64,000 nucleotides of DNA from an uncultured Bacteroides sp. (GTDB taxonomy: Bacteria; Bacteroidota; Bacteroidia; Bacteroidales; Bacteroidaceae), in NCBI GenBank assembly GCA_900766005.1, contig CAAFTU010000040.1:42327-106326 (forward strand), given 5' to 3'. The notes below the pieces were generated by a model. It had not been told where the DNA came from. It ran no database searches and saw only the letters and a list, made by a program, of their open reading frames with translations. Positions 57,027 to 64,000 of the stretch are shown here, piece after piece. Both the position numbers and the translations under genes were made by a program. The first letter of the stretch is position 1; each line of letters begins with the position of its first letter.

Positions 57027-60000
57027 AATTCTTTACATCCATTCTCCAATTAAAATACCTTTCCTTTTTCAGCTTCATCCAATAATCAATTCCTTTACAC
57101 CCCATTCCCAAATTCTGTAGTTTCTCTGCCATAAGGATAGACAATTCCGCACATAAAATCACATTCTGATTCAGACTTCTAAACTCATCCAAAGTCAGTT
57201 TATCCATCAAAAGAGATAGTTGAGGTATCAGATTCAAGTCCTCTGCACTATTCAAATAAGTCCGCACATAATACTGCATATAATCAAGCACTTCTCTATA
57301 TGAATGCGTATTCCTACAAAGAAGCCGAGTCACCAATATCGAAAGATGAGCCACATGATGATAAATACCATCCTTCCTCACCTTAGCAGCTAAAGCATCC
57401 AAACAAACCTCCATCTCGCTGTCCACATCAGAATAAATAGAACTATTCAAATCCACATAGTCAGTCAACTGCTTATACTTATCCTCCAATACCAGATACA
57501 ATCCATCAAGTTCTTCCACATCCCCCAGCTGATCACGATGCAAATCAATAAACTCCATCATCTCATATAACAGATCCTCATAATTCATAATGCGTTCCCA
57601 TTCATTACCCAATCCTTTTTTCATCAACAGCTTGGCACTCGACACCAATTGAGTATACACCTCATGAACCTCCTCCGTTGTCCACTGCAACGAACTATCC
57701 AAATCCACAATCGGAAGAAAATCTACAGGAGAAGCCCCTCCTCCTTTCATAATTCCATTTTTCCACAACAACCCAGAATCCAACACAGCCCTCTTGACCA
57801 TTGCCAAAATCTTTTTATCAGATTTAGCATAATAAATCAATCCATTGACTGAAGAAGTCTTTATGGGCAAATGCGGAATCAACAACGGAATCCTCTTTGC
57901 AATAGCCCTATACTGAGATTTACTTATAACCTGAAACAGATTGCCCATCAATATGAAATCATGATAGCTATCTATCTGACTGATAAAATCATTCAGTACG
58001 GATCTGATGGCAATCGATACCTTCCGGCTATGCTTTGTTTTCAGATAGTAAAACAAATCCTGCACGATAGCATACTTTTTGTTTTCCCTCACTACCTTCA
58101 GACAATCTTGAATAACCGTAATTGCCAAATCTTCATTTGATGTACACGACAATCCAACAGAAATCAACTTAAAGATCGCATCAGACCGATGCGTCTCACT
58201 GAAGTTTGGCAAATAATCTTTTTTCCACAACCGAAGAATAAAATCATCCCAATATGAAGAGGGCACAGCCATGATAATCTCACACAGCAAAAGACAAATG
58301 TTATGAGAAGTCCAATATGATACCAACCGTTTCTCACCTGTTATCAGCCGAAACATTCTCAAAGCCATCTCCGGCAACTGCTCATGCAACACCGCACTAT
58401 AAGCATAATCTTGCCCTATACGCTTCAACATCCCTTCATCATTCACCGTAGAACTATAAAACAACACCGGATACGGATACTTCTCAAACAGCACATGAGC
58501 CACCTTATACCACTGAGAGGCAGAGACAAGACTCCAGTTTCCAATCTGAGGCATCAGTGGAGTTTCCAACAAAAAGTTCAAACACCTCACAGCTGTATCC
58601 ACCTCAATCTGCCGATTCTCCTGCGAGTCTGATCCATACCCGTACACCCTCTCCCTTGGCTGAATCAAATCCCCGAAATACCAGTCACGAAGCGAATAAA
58701 TACTATGCTGCGACAAATCCGTAAACTCATCAACCGAATACATACCCGGTATACTTCTCGACAAAATATTAGCCAACTGCGTAGCCCGAAACCGTTCAAC
58801 AGACGGATATACCTTGTCCAGCAAAGCCTGAGACAACAACCTATCCACCGCCTCCATATCCAATAAACTGAGTAAGACTAACTTTTTAAACACAAAATCC
58901 TCAGCCGGATTCCAACTCTCCAATTCCTCCCTTAACTCATGAAATTCGAAAGTAAAAGCGAACCTTGCACAACGCTCATAGACAGCCATGTCAGACTCCC
59001 CTTCGACCGGAGAGAAAGGAGCCACCCAGGTAACATGTCGATTTTTCAACCGCTTCACCCGTTCCAATTCAGTCTCATCAGACAGCGACTCTTCCACCTT
59101 ATCCAGCAAATCCTGTCTGCTATCGTCATAATCTTCCTGCATCTGTTCCAACGCCATCAATGTCATCTTAGCCTCCAAAACACTGATTACAGGCTTCCGA
59201 GCTATAGCCTTAATAAAATAAAACTGATAATACGTTCCTTTCGACAACCGTAGATAAGATTGATAACGAATCAGCCGATCAGCAGCATGCTGATCAATAA
59301 GGACTTCAAAGCCACTTTTACCAGTCACTTTATACGCATTGGCCCACAGACTAAACATATCCTGATAAATAAGCTGTTCCGTTTGGTTTTTATCCTCAAC
59401 ACCTGCAGGCGTGTTTGCCTCTTCACTCTTGGCTATCAGCCGCTGCTGTTCCCCCCGTTGCTCCCTTATTTTTTCATCCACATACTCCTCCTGCGGGACT
59501 ACACCTTCCGCATTATCCCTGTCCAAATAAGAAAAGAAAGCCTTAAACAATTTACTGATAGATTCAGAGTTCATTTCCAACTTCTCCTCTATCCCTATCA
59601 GTTGCAATACACGGCTGTCCCATAATGAAATCCTGTATATACGATGATTTTCAAAAAACTTTTGAGTAGCGCTATCTTGATCCTTATTTAATGCATCAAT
59701 AAAAAAGACCTTGATGTCTTCGGCCTTGGGACAGCCCGATTCATGATTTAGAGCCACATTTCTCTCAATAATCTCACGCACCCAGTTTATCCAGGCAATG
59801 AAATTAGGATCTCTACCGGAAAAACCGACCATACACAAACAATCCTTCAGCAACGAAATTCTCATTAATTGCATAAAAGCCTCATGCATGACAGGATAAT
59901 CCTCATAGTCCTCTTGCGTGATAATATATTTTCGGTGCATATCACAATCAAAGCCGTTCATCTTCTGTTCGAAATCAATGCTACCATGAAGTTTCACAAT

Positions 60001-60684
60001 CATCTCACGCATATTACGAAGAGACAAATCAGCAGCCCTGCTGCCCACCTTAAACTTCATCGTACCATTCATTCCATCGGCAAACTCCAACAAATCATCG
60101 TAATTGGTAGTGAAAACAGCATTCCAGCGCACCTTAAGCATAGTATTCAAAAAATCAGTCCTCGAATCCAACGGAACCATTCTATCAAACAAACTCGCCG
60201 TATTGTTCATCGGGTCCAACTTCGGAGTGTGCGATTCAATATATGCTTCCACCGACTCTCTCCATCCCGTCCTTTTCACAAACTGACTTGGAATCTGCAA
60301 CAGACCTTCTCGATCAATAATATGCCCAATAATATCTTTGATAATCTTTTCATTTTCGTCATTTTCGTCATTTAGGGCTTTTTCGTCTTTTTGAGCCTTC
60401 GCTTTATTCTGTGTATTTTCGTCAGAAGACTCTTTATCTGTTATTGACAATTTATAATGACAATAAAAATCTTCACACTTTTTTATTTGAATCCCCCTTG
60501 CAATCAATTCATCTGCATACAGAAAGACCACCATATCCCTAATAAGTCCATACCAATCACTATACAAATCACAGGCACAACGCGATGAGCCTGCCCCCAC
60601 TAAAAGCCCCATCTTATCACTATCGATATGCTGTTGCATCACCCGTAAAGCATCAACAACATCTATATCTTTAAACTTTCCCAT
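57025..60684 (-). CDS. SIR2-domain anti-phage effector (large)
   Basis: 1219 residues. SIR2-like NADase domain at about 1-360: LLVGAGSS (GAG at 30-32), TTNYDDLLE with Asn194, KLHGSIDF with His233 and CLCMVGFSGRDPN at 282-294, the NAD-site and catalytic residues of anti-phage SIR2 proteins. A charged low-complexity insert (about 84-115, rich in Glu, Asp, Lys, Asn) lies inside it. Residues 400-1219 are helical and Leu-rich, suggesting a large regulatory scaffold as in DSR2-type proteins. Activation would deplete NAD and abort infection. It follows the 306-residue gene by 17 bases and is the last gene of the four-gene operon. Confidence 0.85.
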   Translation of the reverse strand: MGKFKDIDVVDALRVMQQHIDSDKMGLLVGAGSSRCACDLYSDWYGLIRDMVVFLYADELIARGIQIKKCEDFYCHYKLSITDKESSDENTQNKAKAQKDEKALNDENDENEKIIKDIIGHIIDREGLLQIPSQFVKRTGWRESVEAYIESHTPKLDPMNNTASLFDRMVPLDSRTDFLNTMLKVRWNAVFTTNYDDLLEFADGMNGTMKFKVGSRAADLSLRNMREMIVKLHGSIDFEQKMNGFDCDMHRKYIITQEDYEDYPVMHEAFMQLMRISLLKDCLCMVGFSGRDPNFIAWINWVREIIERNVALNHESGCPKAEDIKVFFIDALNKDQDSATQKFFENHRIYRISLWDSRVLQLIGIEEKLEMNSESISKLFKAFFSYLDRDNAEGVVPQEEYVDEKIREQRGEQQRLIAKSEEANTPAGVEDKNQTEQLIYQDMFSLWANAYKVTGKSGFEVLIDQHAADRLIRYQSYLRLSKGTYYQFYFIKAIARKPVISVLEAKMTLMALEQMQEDYDDSRQDLLDKVEESLSDETELERVKRLKNRHVTWVAPFSPVEGESDMAVYERCARFAFTFEFHELREELESWNPAEDFVFKKLVLLSLLDMEAVDRLLSQALLDKVYPSVERFRATQLANILSRSIPGMYSVDEFTDLSQHSIYSLRDWYFGDLIQPRERVYGYGSDSQENRQIEVDTAVRCLNFLLETPLMPQIGNWSLVSASQWYKVAHVLFEKYPYPVLFYSSTVNDEGMLKRIGQDYAYSAVLHEQLPEMALRMFRLITGEKRLVSYWTSHNICLLLCEIIMAVPSSYWDDFILRLWKKDYLPNFSETHRSDAIFKLISVGLSCTSNEDLAITVIQDCLKVVRENKKYAIVQDLFYYLKTKHSRKVSIAIRSVLNDFISQIDSYHDFILMGNLFQVISKSQYRAIAKRIPLLIPHLPIKTSSVNGLIYYAKSDKKILAMVKRAVLDSGLLWKNGIMKGGGASPVDFLPIVDLDSSLQWTTEEVHEVYTQLVSSAKLLMKKGLGNEWERIMNYEDLLYEMMEFIDLHRDQLGDVEELDGLYLVLEDKYKQLTDYVDLNSSIYSDVDSEMEVCLDALAAKVRKDGIYHHVAHLSILVTRLLCRNTHSYREVLDYMQYYVRTYLNSAEDLNLIPQLSLLMDKLTLDEFRSLNQNVILCAELSILMAEKLQNLGMGCKGIDYWMKLKKERYFNWRMDVKN

Positions 60685-60701
60685 AAATAAGCATCTATTG
60701 T

Positions 60702-61622
60702 TTACATACCGGAATCACTTTTTTTCATGCGAATATTGTGTTTGGAGTCAGCCGCTCCTGTTTGGTTTCCATGCCAGTCAATCTCTTTAAGATGCCGACC
60801 TCTATGATCCAGCAATTCAAAATGGAAATCCTCCTTCTCGAAATCAATACTGAGATAGCAATCGTCTTTATGGAAATTAACAGAGCGAAAAATCAGTCGC
60901 TGATGACTCTCATCTTGATTCAGTTTCGTTTTATTCTCATCAACAATCCACCCATTCATCACAGCCAAGTTCTTGCCGTGCAGACGGAGATAAGAAATTT
61001 TTTCACCTGTAGTTGCCGATTTTCTATCTGCAGTGTGCCCTATTTCCTGACAATAGGCTTTCATCATCTCCTGATTCCACATAGGATTATCAATTGCATC
61101 ATAGCATTTACTTACACTGCATGGCACCAAATACTCGATTTTGACACATTCCTCATCATAAAGATTGCGAACCGTACATCCTTCTCCATCCCTTCTTCCA
61201 CCCGATATTGTGCCTGAAACCGTTGCAGCTCCGTATCTTTCATCAAAGGTAAAGCTAACAACACTCGCTTTCTGGTCATAGGCTCTACCCACACATAAAG
61301 ATTCACCCTTTTCCGCATCGACTATACGAGATGTAGTATCATCATAGTCAGCCTTTTCCACATAACTATTCATCATTACCAACAACAGATTTCTCTTCTC
61401 CACAGGTAATTCAAAATTATCGGATACAAAACAATTAGAGAGAACATATCCACACAATCGTCTCTTTTTAAAATCGTGAGGAACACCTATCTTAGTAATT
61501 CCATACGTGCTTGAAAGAGACTTCATCAACCGACACCATCTTTCCACCTTTGTCCACTGAGAAACAAGATCTCCGTTCCCCACCATAGACCAATCATTCA
61601 AATACAAGTACGCCATGGTCAT
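60702..61622 (-). CDS. Unknown protein of the SIR2 module
   Basis: 306 residues; ATG 61622 overlaps the ATPase stop as ATGA (61619-61622), so the two are translationally coupled. N-terminal MTMAYLYLNDWSMVGNGDLV and a helix WRLxKSL-type region (WCRLMKSLSSTYG); C-terminal beta part with SYLRLHGKNLAVMNGW and DFHFELLDHRGRHLKEIDWH. No enzymatic motif; Cys and His residues are scattered. Its place between ATPase and effector suggests an adaptor or sensor. No family recognised. Confidence 0.72.
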   Translation of the reverse strand: MTMAYLYLNDWSMVGNGDLVSQWTKVERWCRLMKSLSSTYGITKIGVPHDFKKRRLCGYVLSNCFVSDNFELPVEKRNLLLVMMNSYVEKADYDDTTSRIVDAEKGESLCVGRAYDQKASVVSFTFDERYGAATVSGTISGGRRDGEGCTVRNLYDEECVKIEYLVPCSVSKCYDAIDNPMWNQEMMKAYCQEIGHTADRKSATTGEKISYLRLHGKNLAVMNGWIVDENKTKLNQDESHQRLIFRSVNFHKDDCYLSIDFEKEDFHFELLDHRGRHLKEIDWHGNQTGAADSKHNIRMKKSDSGM

Positions 61623-62743
61623 TCCTCCCTCGCTAATATCCTTAAAGACTCCTCCCATTCATCAAAGAAACCGGCAGGCCAATCTTCCATCGAACCATCA
61701 TCATGAATTTGCATGTGCCGAGTAAGGTGAAGCAACGGATTCTCCCGATCGGCATACACGAAATGAACCTCAACATTATTCTCATCAATCAACTGGTTCT
61801 TTACGGCAATTCTAATGCCATTAAGCAGATGATCACTGTGAGTTTCAATGATAATCTGAACGCCATTCTCAGCAGCAACGGACAGCAGTTCGCCCATTCT
61901 GCTTTGAGCCTTGGGATGAATATGAGCTTCAGGATTCTCAACAACGAGAAGAGAATCCTTAGGGGCAGTCATCAAAGCCACTACAATTGGAAAGACAGAA
62001 CTATTACCAAAAGGCATATTATAAGGAGATACTTCAGTATCGATACCATTCACCTTGATAGAATAGGTCATTTTAACCTCCTCCTTACCCTGTTCTGTCA
62101 CATTTACCGTTTGGCTAAAATCCATGATATAGCTCATCCATGCCGAGACATTGGACACCACCTTTCCATCACCAGCCCTATCAAACTCAGAAATTTGAAT
62201 CTTCTCATCGTCACTCAAAGCACGATACAGACGAGAAGCTGCCAACATTCCATATTTATCGCCAATTCTAGAATCCGTTGGTCCTGCAGACCCATTGCTG
62301 CGAAGCACTTCTACAGGTCTAACCCTATCCGGTGCCAGATAAACCAAATCCTTTGAAAAAAGAGCACATTCTTTCTCGAATTCAGCTAAGTTAGCCGAAA
62401 CCTCAGTATCACAAGCCTCCTCTTTCCTCACAGCATCCTTAATCGTTACTTCCAGCGCATCTTCAATCCTATCATCTTCGACAGAGATAAATATATCCGC
62501 ATCCTCACTTTCCAAATATCGGATAGCATCAGCACTTATTAAATCTACAAGTTCCCCCTGTAGCTGCACCTTTTCACTCAACAAGCTACGCTTATCAAAG
62601 TCGCTCTGCCTAAGCAACATCAAAGCCTGTATAAGCGTTGACTTACCTGCCCCATTGGCTCCCGCCATCAGTGTTAAATTCCCCAATGCAAAACTTTGAT
62701 CCTTAAAACATTTGAAATTCTTTAAAGTAAGATATGTTAACAT
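61619..62743 (-). CDS. AAA ATPase, DUF3696/OLD-like
   Basis: 374 residues. LKNFKCFKDQSFALGNLTLM leads to Walker A GANGAGKST (28-36); Walker B and following motif VVENPEAHIHPKAQSRMGE near 273; D-loop/switch ETHSDHLLNGIR near 305. These are marks of the AAA_15/DUF3696 SMC-like ATPases found in anti-phage systems, without the Toprim domain of OLD. It overlaps the DUF262-like gene by 7 bases and the next gene by 4. Confidence 0.9.
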   Translation of the reverse strand: MLTYLTLKNFKCFKDQSFALGNLTLMAGANGAGKSTLIQALMLLRQSDFDKRSLLSEKVQLQGELVDLISADAIRYLESEDADIFISVEDDRIEDALEVTIKDAVRKEEACDTEVSANLAEFEKECALFSKDLVYLAPDRVRPVEVLRSNGSAGPTDSRIGDKYGMLAASRLYRALSDDEKIQISEFDRAGDGKVVSNVSAWMSYIMDFSQTVNVTEQGKEEVKMTYSIKVNGIDTEVSPYNMPFGNSSVFPIVVALMTAPKDSLLVVENPEAHIHPKAQSRMGELLSVAAENGVQIIIETHSDHLLNGIRIAVKNQLIDENNVEVHFVYADRENPLLHLTRHMQIHDDGSMEDWPAGFFDEWEESLRILAREE

Positions 62744-63720
62744 ACACGATTGGATTTAAATTGGTTTGACATATAATTGACCTGAACAGACAACAGCTTG
62801 CAGGAAGAGCCACGCAGCTCGTTGGGCCTTTTATCCCAAATCTTCTTGGCTTTTTTTATAAACTCCTCAAGAGAACGATTACTATCCACGCAGACAACCT
62901 CATTCATCATCAACAACATCGCAACCACTTTGAGCGACTGACTTCTCCATGACAAAAGATTCTTTGATGCCTCAAATTGCAGAAACGACAATTTACCAAG
63001 CATCATCTGCTCATCCTCCCCGTCTGGATGAAAATCCACCAACTGAGGAATCAGAATAGAATCAATTTTGGCACTACCCAAAACAGAAACCTGAGAAGCA
63101 TAAAAATCAATATCCCTTCTGATATGCCACAACAATGGAAGCCGTACAATCTGCTTCCGGTTGTTCCTTACGTTTGGATACATTGAAATGATACGGTCCA
63201 CCATCTTTTCCAAACAATTATAGCCATCAGAAAAAACGAACTTAGCTACTGCCCACAAATCACTGCTCCCTTCAGTAACACTACCCATCTCATAGATACG
63301 ATACCGGTCACTCTTCGTCACTCCCGGATTCAGCACAGTCACGAAAAACTCCGTATTGAGCAGTTTTCTTTTCAACATCAAAGGAAGATCCTCAAATCGT
63401 TTATACTTTTTAAATTCCCCCAAAGCCTCTTCGCTCAAAGTCAGAGCACCCGTAATATAATCATAAATACATTTCAGTTGCCGCTCTCCCGTAATGACAT
63501 ACCAGCTATTTCCACTTCCGTCAAACATCAGTTCCGGAACTTGAGCCCCAGAAAGCAACTGAAAAATGAATAAACTTTTCAGTCCAATGTCCCATTTGGA
63601 ATTAGCCCCATACGTATGACCAACCAGTCTCAATGAGCCCTTCTCTATCATATCAAGGATTTGCTCACAGATAAGCACTTGTTTCCGGAAAGTATATTTT
63701 TCATTTATAATCATAATCAC
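62737..63720 (-). CDS. Divergent DUF262-like protein
   Basis: 327 residues (ATG 63714 also possible). WDIGLKSLFIFQLLSGAQVPEL, cut here, then SWYVITGERQLKCIYDYITGAL corresponds to the DUF262 pattern in which xxDGQQRL is normal; here the motif reads TGERQL (78-83), losing the Asp. The rest is helical (YRIYEMGSVTEGSSDLWAVA). DUF262 is a ParB/Srx-fold domain of GmrSD and other defence proteins. First gene of the operon; the promoter lies at about 63760. Confidence 0.75.
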   Translation of the reverse strand: MIMIINEKYTFRKQVLICEQILDMIEKGSLRLVGHTYGANSKWDIGLKSLFIFQLLSGAQVPELMFDGSGNSWYVITGERQLKCIYDYITGALTLSEEALGEFKKYKRFEDLPLMLKRKLLNTEFFVTVLNPGVTKSDRYRIYEMGSVTEGSSDLWAVAKFVFSDGYNCLEKMVDRIISMYPNVRNNRKQIVRLPLLWHIRRDIDFYASQVSVLGSAKIDSILIPQLVDFHPDGEDEQMMLGKLSFLQFEASKNLLSWRSQSLKVVAMLLMMNEVVCVDSNRSLEEFIKKAKKIWDKRPNELRGSSCKLLSVQVNYMSNQFKSNRVC

Positions 63721-63758
63721 ACAAAACTATTCTAAAACAGCATGCTGCTACTTTCATG

Positions 63759-63766
63759 CAAAGATA
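63759..63766 (-). promoter_or_regulatory. Promoter -7 element of the SIR2 operon
   Basis: TATCTTTG on the minus strand (TAnnTTTG), 39 bases before the first start codon. No clean TTTG at 19 bases; a TTTC is near that place. Confidence 0.6.
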
Positions 63767-63799
63767 AGAAAGCAAATCTATTTATCCGAAATACACCCA

Positions 63800-63916
63800 A
63801 TAAAAAAATCCTACCTGCTCATGTGGCAGATAGGATTTTTTATTTTACTTATCCAGTTCCTGATACTTACTGTGCTGGCTCTTATACTCCGGCACAATCT
63901 CCTTCATGATTTTCAC
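63800..63916. repeat. Direct repeat B flanking the four-gene module
   Basis: 117 bases homologous to repeat A (56824-56941), here inside the 3' end of an uninterrupted capD gene and its terminator. Confidence 0.85.
63807..63837. terminator. Terminator of capD
   Basis: AATCCTACCTG/CAGATAGGATT-type stem (with small internal mismatch) followed by T or A runs on each strand; the counterpart of 56831-56862. Confidence 0.8.
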
Positions 63917-64000
63917 AATCGCCATGTCATCAAATGTCTCCGAAGCCGCCAACAGACGTTCCTCGTTCACCTTCGCCGTGTCGTAATCATACTCACGCAC
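63845..64000 (-). CDS. CapD-type polysaccharide biosynthesis protein (C-terminus only)
   Basis: 51 residues to the stop, continuing beyond the right edge: VREYDYDTAKVNEERLLAAS then MKEIVPEYKSQHSKYQELDK. This is the C-terminal tail of the CapD/WbpM-like UDP-GlcNAc 4,6-dehydratase family in Bacteroides, a capsule/O-antigen biosynthesis enzyme of the membrane. It matches the tail fragment at 56870, so the locus once was or is duplicated. Confidence 0.78.
   Translation of the reverse strand: MREYDYDTAKVNEERLLAASETFDDMAIVKIMKEIVPEYKSQHSKYQELDK

Noticed and set aside
1..64000. CRISPR arrays, rRNA genes, IS elements
   Set aside because: No regular repeat-spacer structure, no rRNA-like sequence and no transposase were recognised.

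Overview
The window looks like a gut Bacteroides (order Bacteroidales) chromosome. The evidence is the host gene content (GH92 and GH130 N-glycan mannose genes, a full Na+-translocating NADH:quinone reductase operon, a serC-serA-DUF1015 cluster), promoters of the TAnnTTTG type (several with TTTG about 19 bases upstream), and genes that start in A-rich rather than Shine-Dalgarno contexts. It falls into three parts.

Part 1, about 1-27.7 kb, is most of one arm of a tailed-phage prophage whose left side lies outside the window. A long leftward transcription unit runs from 24.8 kb to the left edge: small early genes, a LuxR-type regulator, a single-strand annealing protein, a DUF3127/SSB-like protein, NinB-like and NinG-like recombination proteins, a tRNA and a tRNA-like locus, a DUF6291 protein, PcfK and PcfJ, a helicase-methyltransferase fusion, many small unknowns, a ParB-like protein with a putative DNA glycosyltransferase, both terminase subunits, tail-type genes and a tape-measure protein cut by the window edge. 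A rightward regulatory arm (25.0-27.7 kb) holds two HTH regulators, a C2H2-finger protein and probable lysogenic-conversion genes. The two regulators each lie behind an identical 82-bp promoter/operator repeat, followed by its own phased array of short repeats. No integrase, portal or capsid gene is visible.

Part 2, about 27.9-52.0 kb, is ordinary chromosome: a FucP-family sugar transporter with a HAD phosphatase; a leftward MFS-GH130-GH92 operon for mannose-containing N-glycan fragments; lemA with a DUF3137-like partner; serC, serA and a DUF1015 gene; a DbpA-like RNA helicase; nqrABCDEF; a secreted C1 peptidase; and an Omp85-like outer-membrane protein.

Part 3, about 52.1-64.0 kb, is a defence island. 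It starts with a 5'-truncated gene remnant beside a 22-bp tandem repeat, followed by a McrBC-type type IV restriction pair and a metallophosphoesterase with a textbook Bacteroides promoter. Then comes a tight four-gene leftward operon: a divergent DUF262-like protein, an AAA/DUF3696-like ATPase, an unrecognised 306-residue protein and a 1219-residue SIR2-domain protein. This operon sits between a decayed fragment of a capD-type polysaccharide gene and the 3' end of a second capD, with about 117 bp (terminator plus capD tail) duplicated on both sides. It is the best candidate here for an undescribed anti-phage system.
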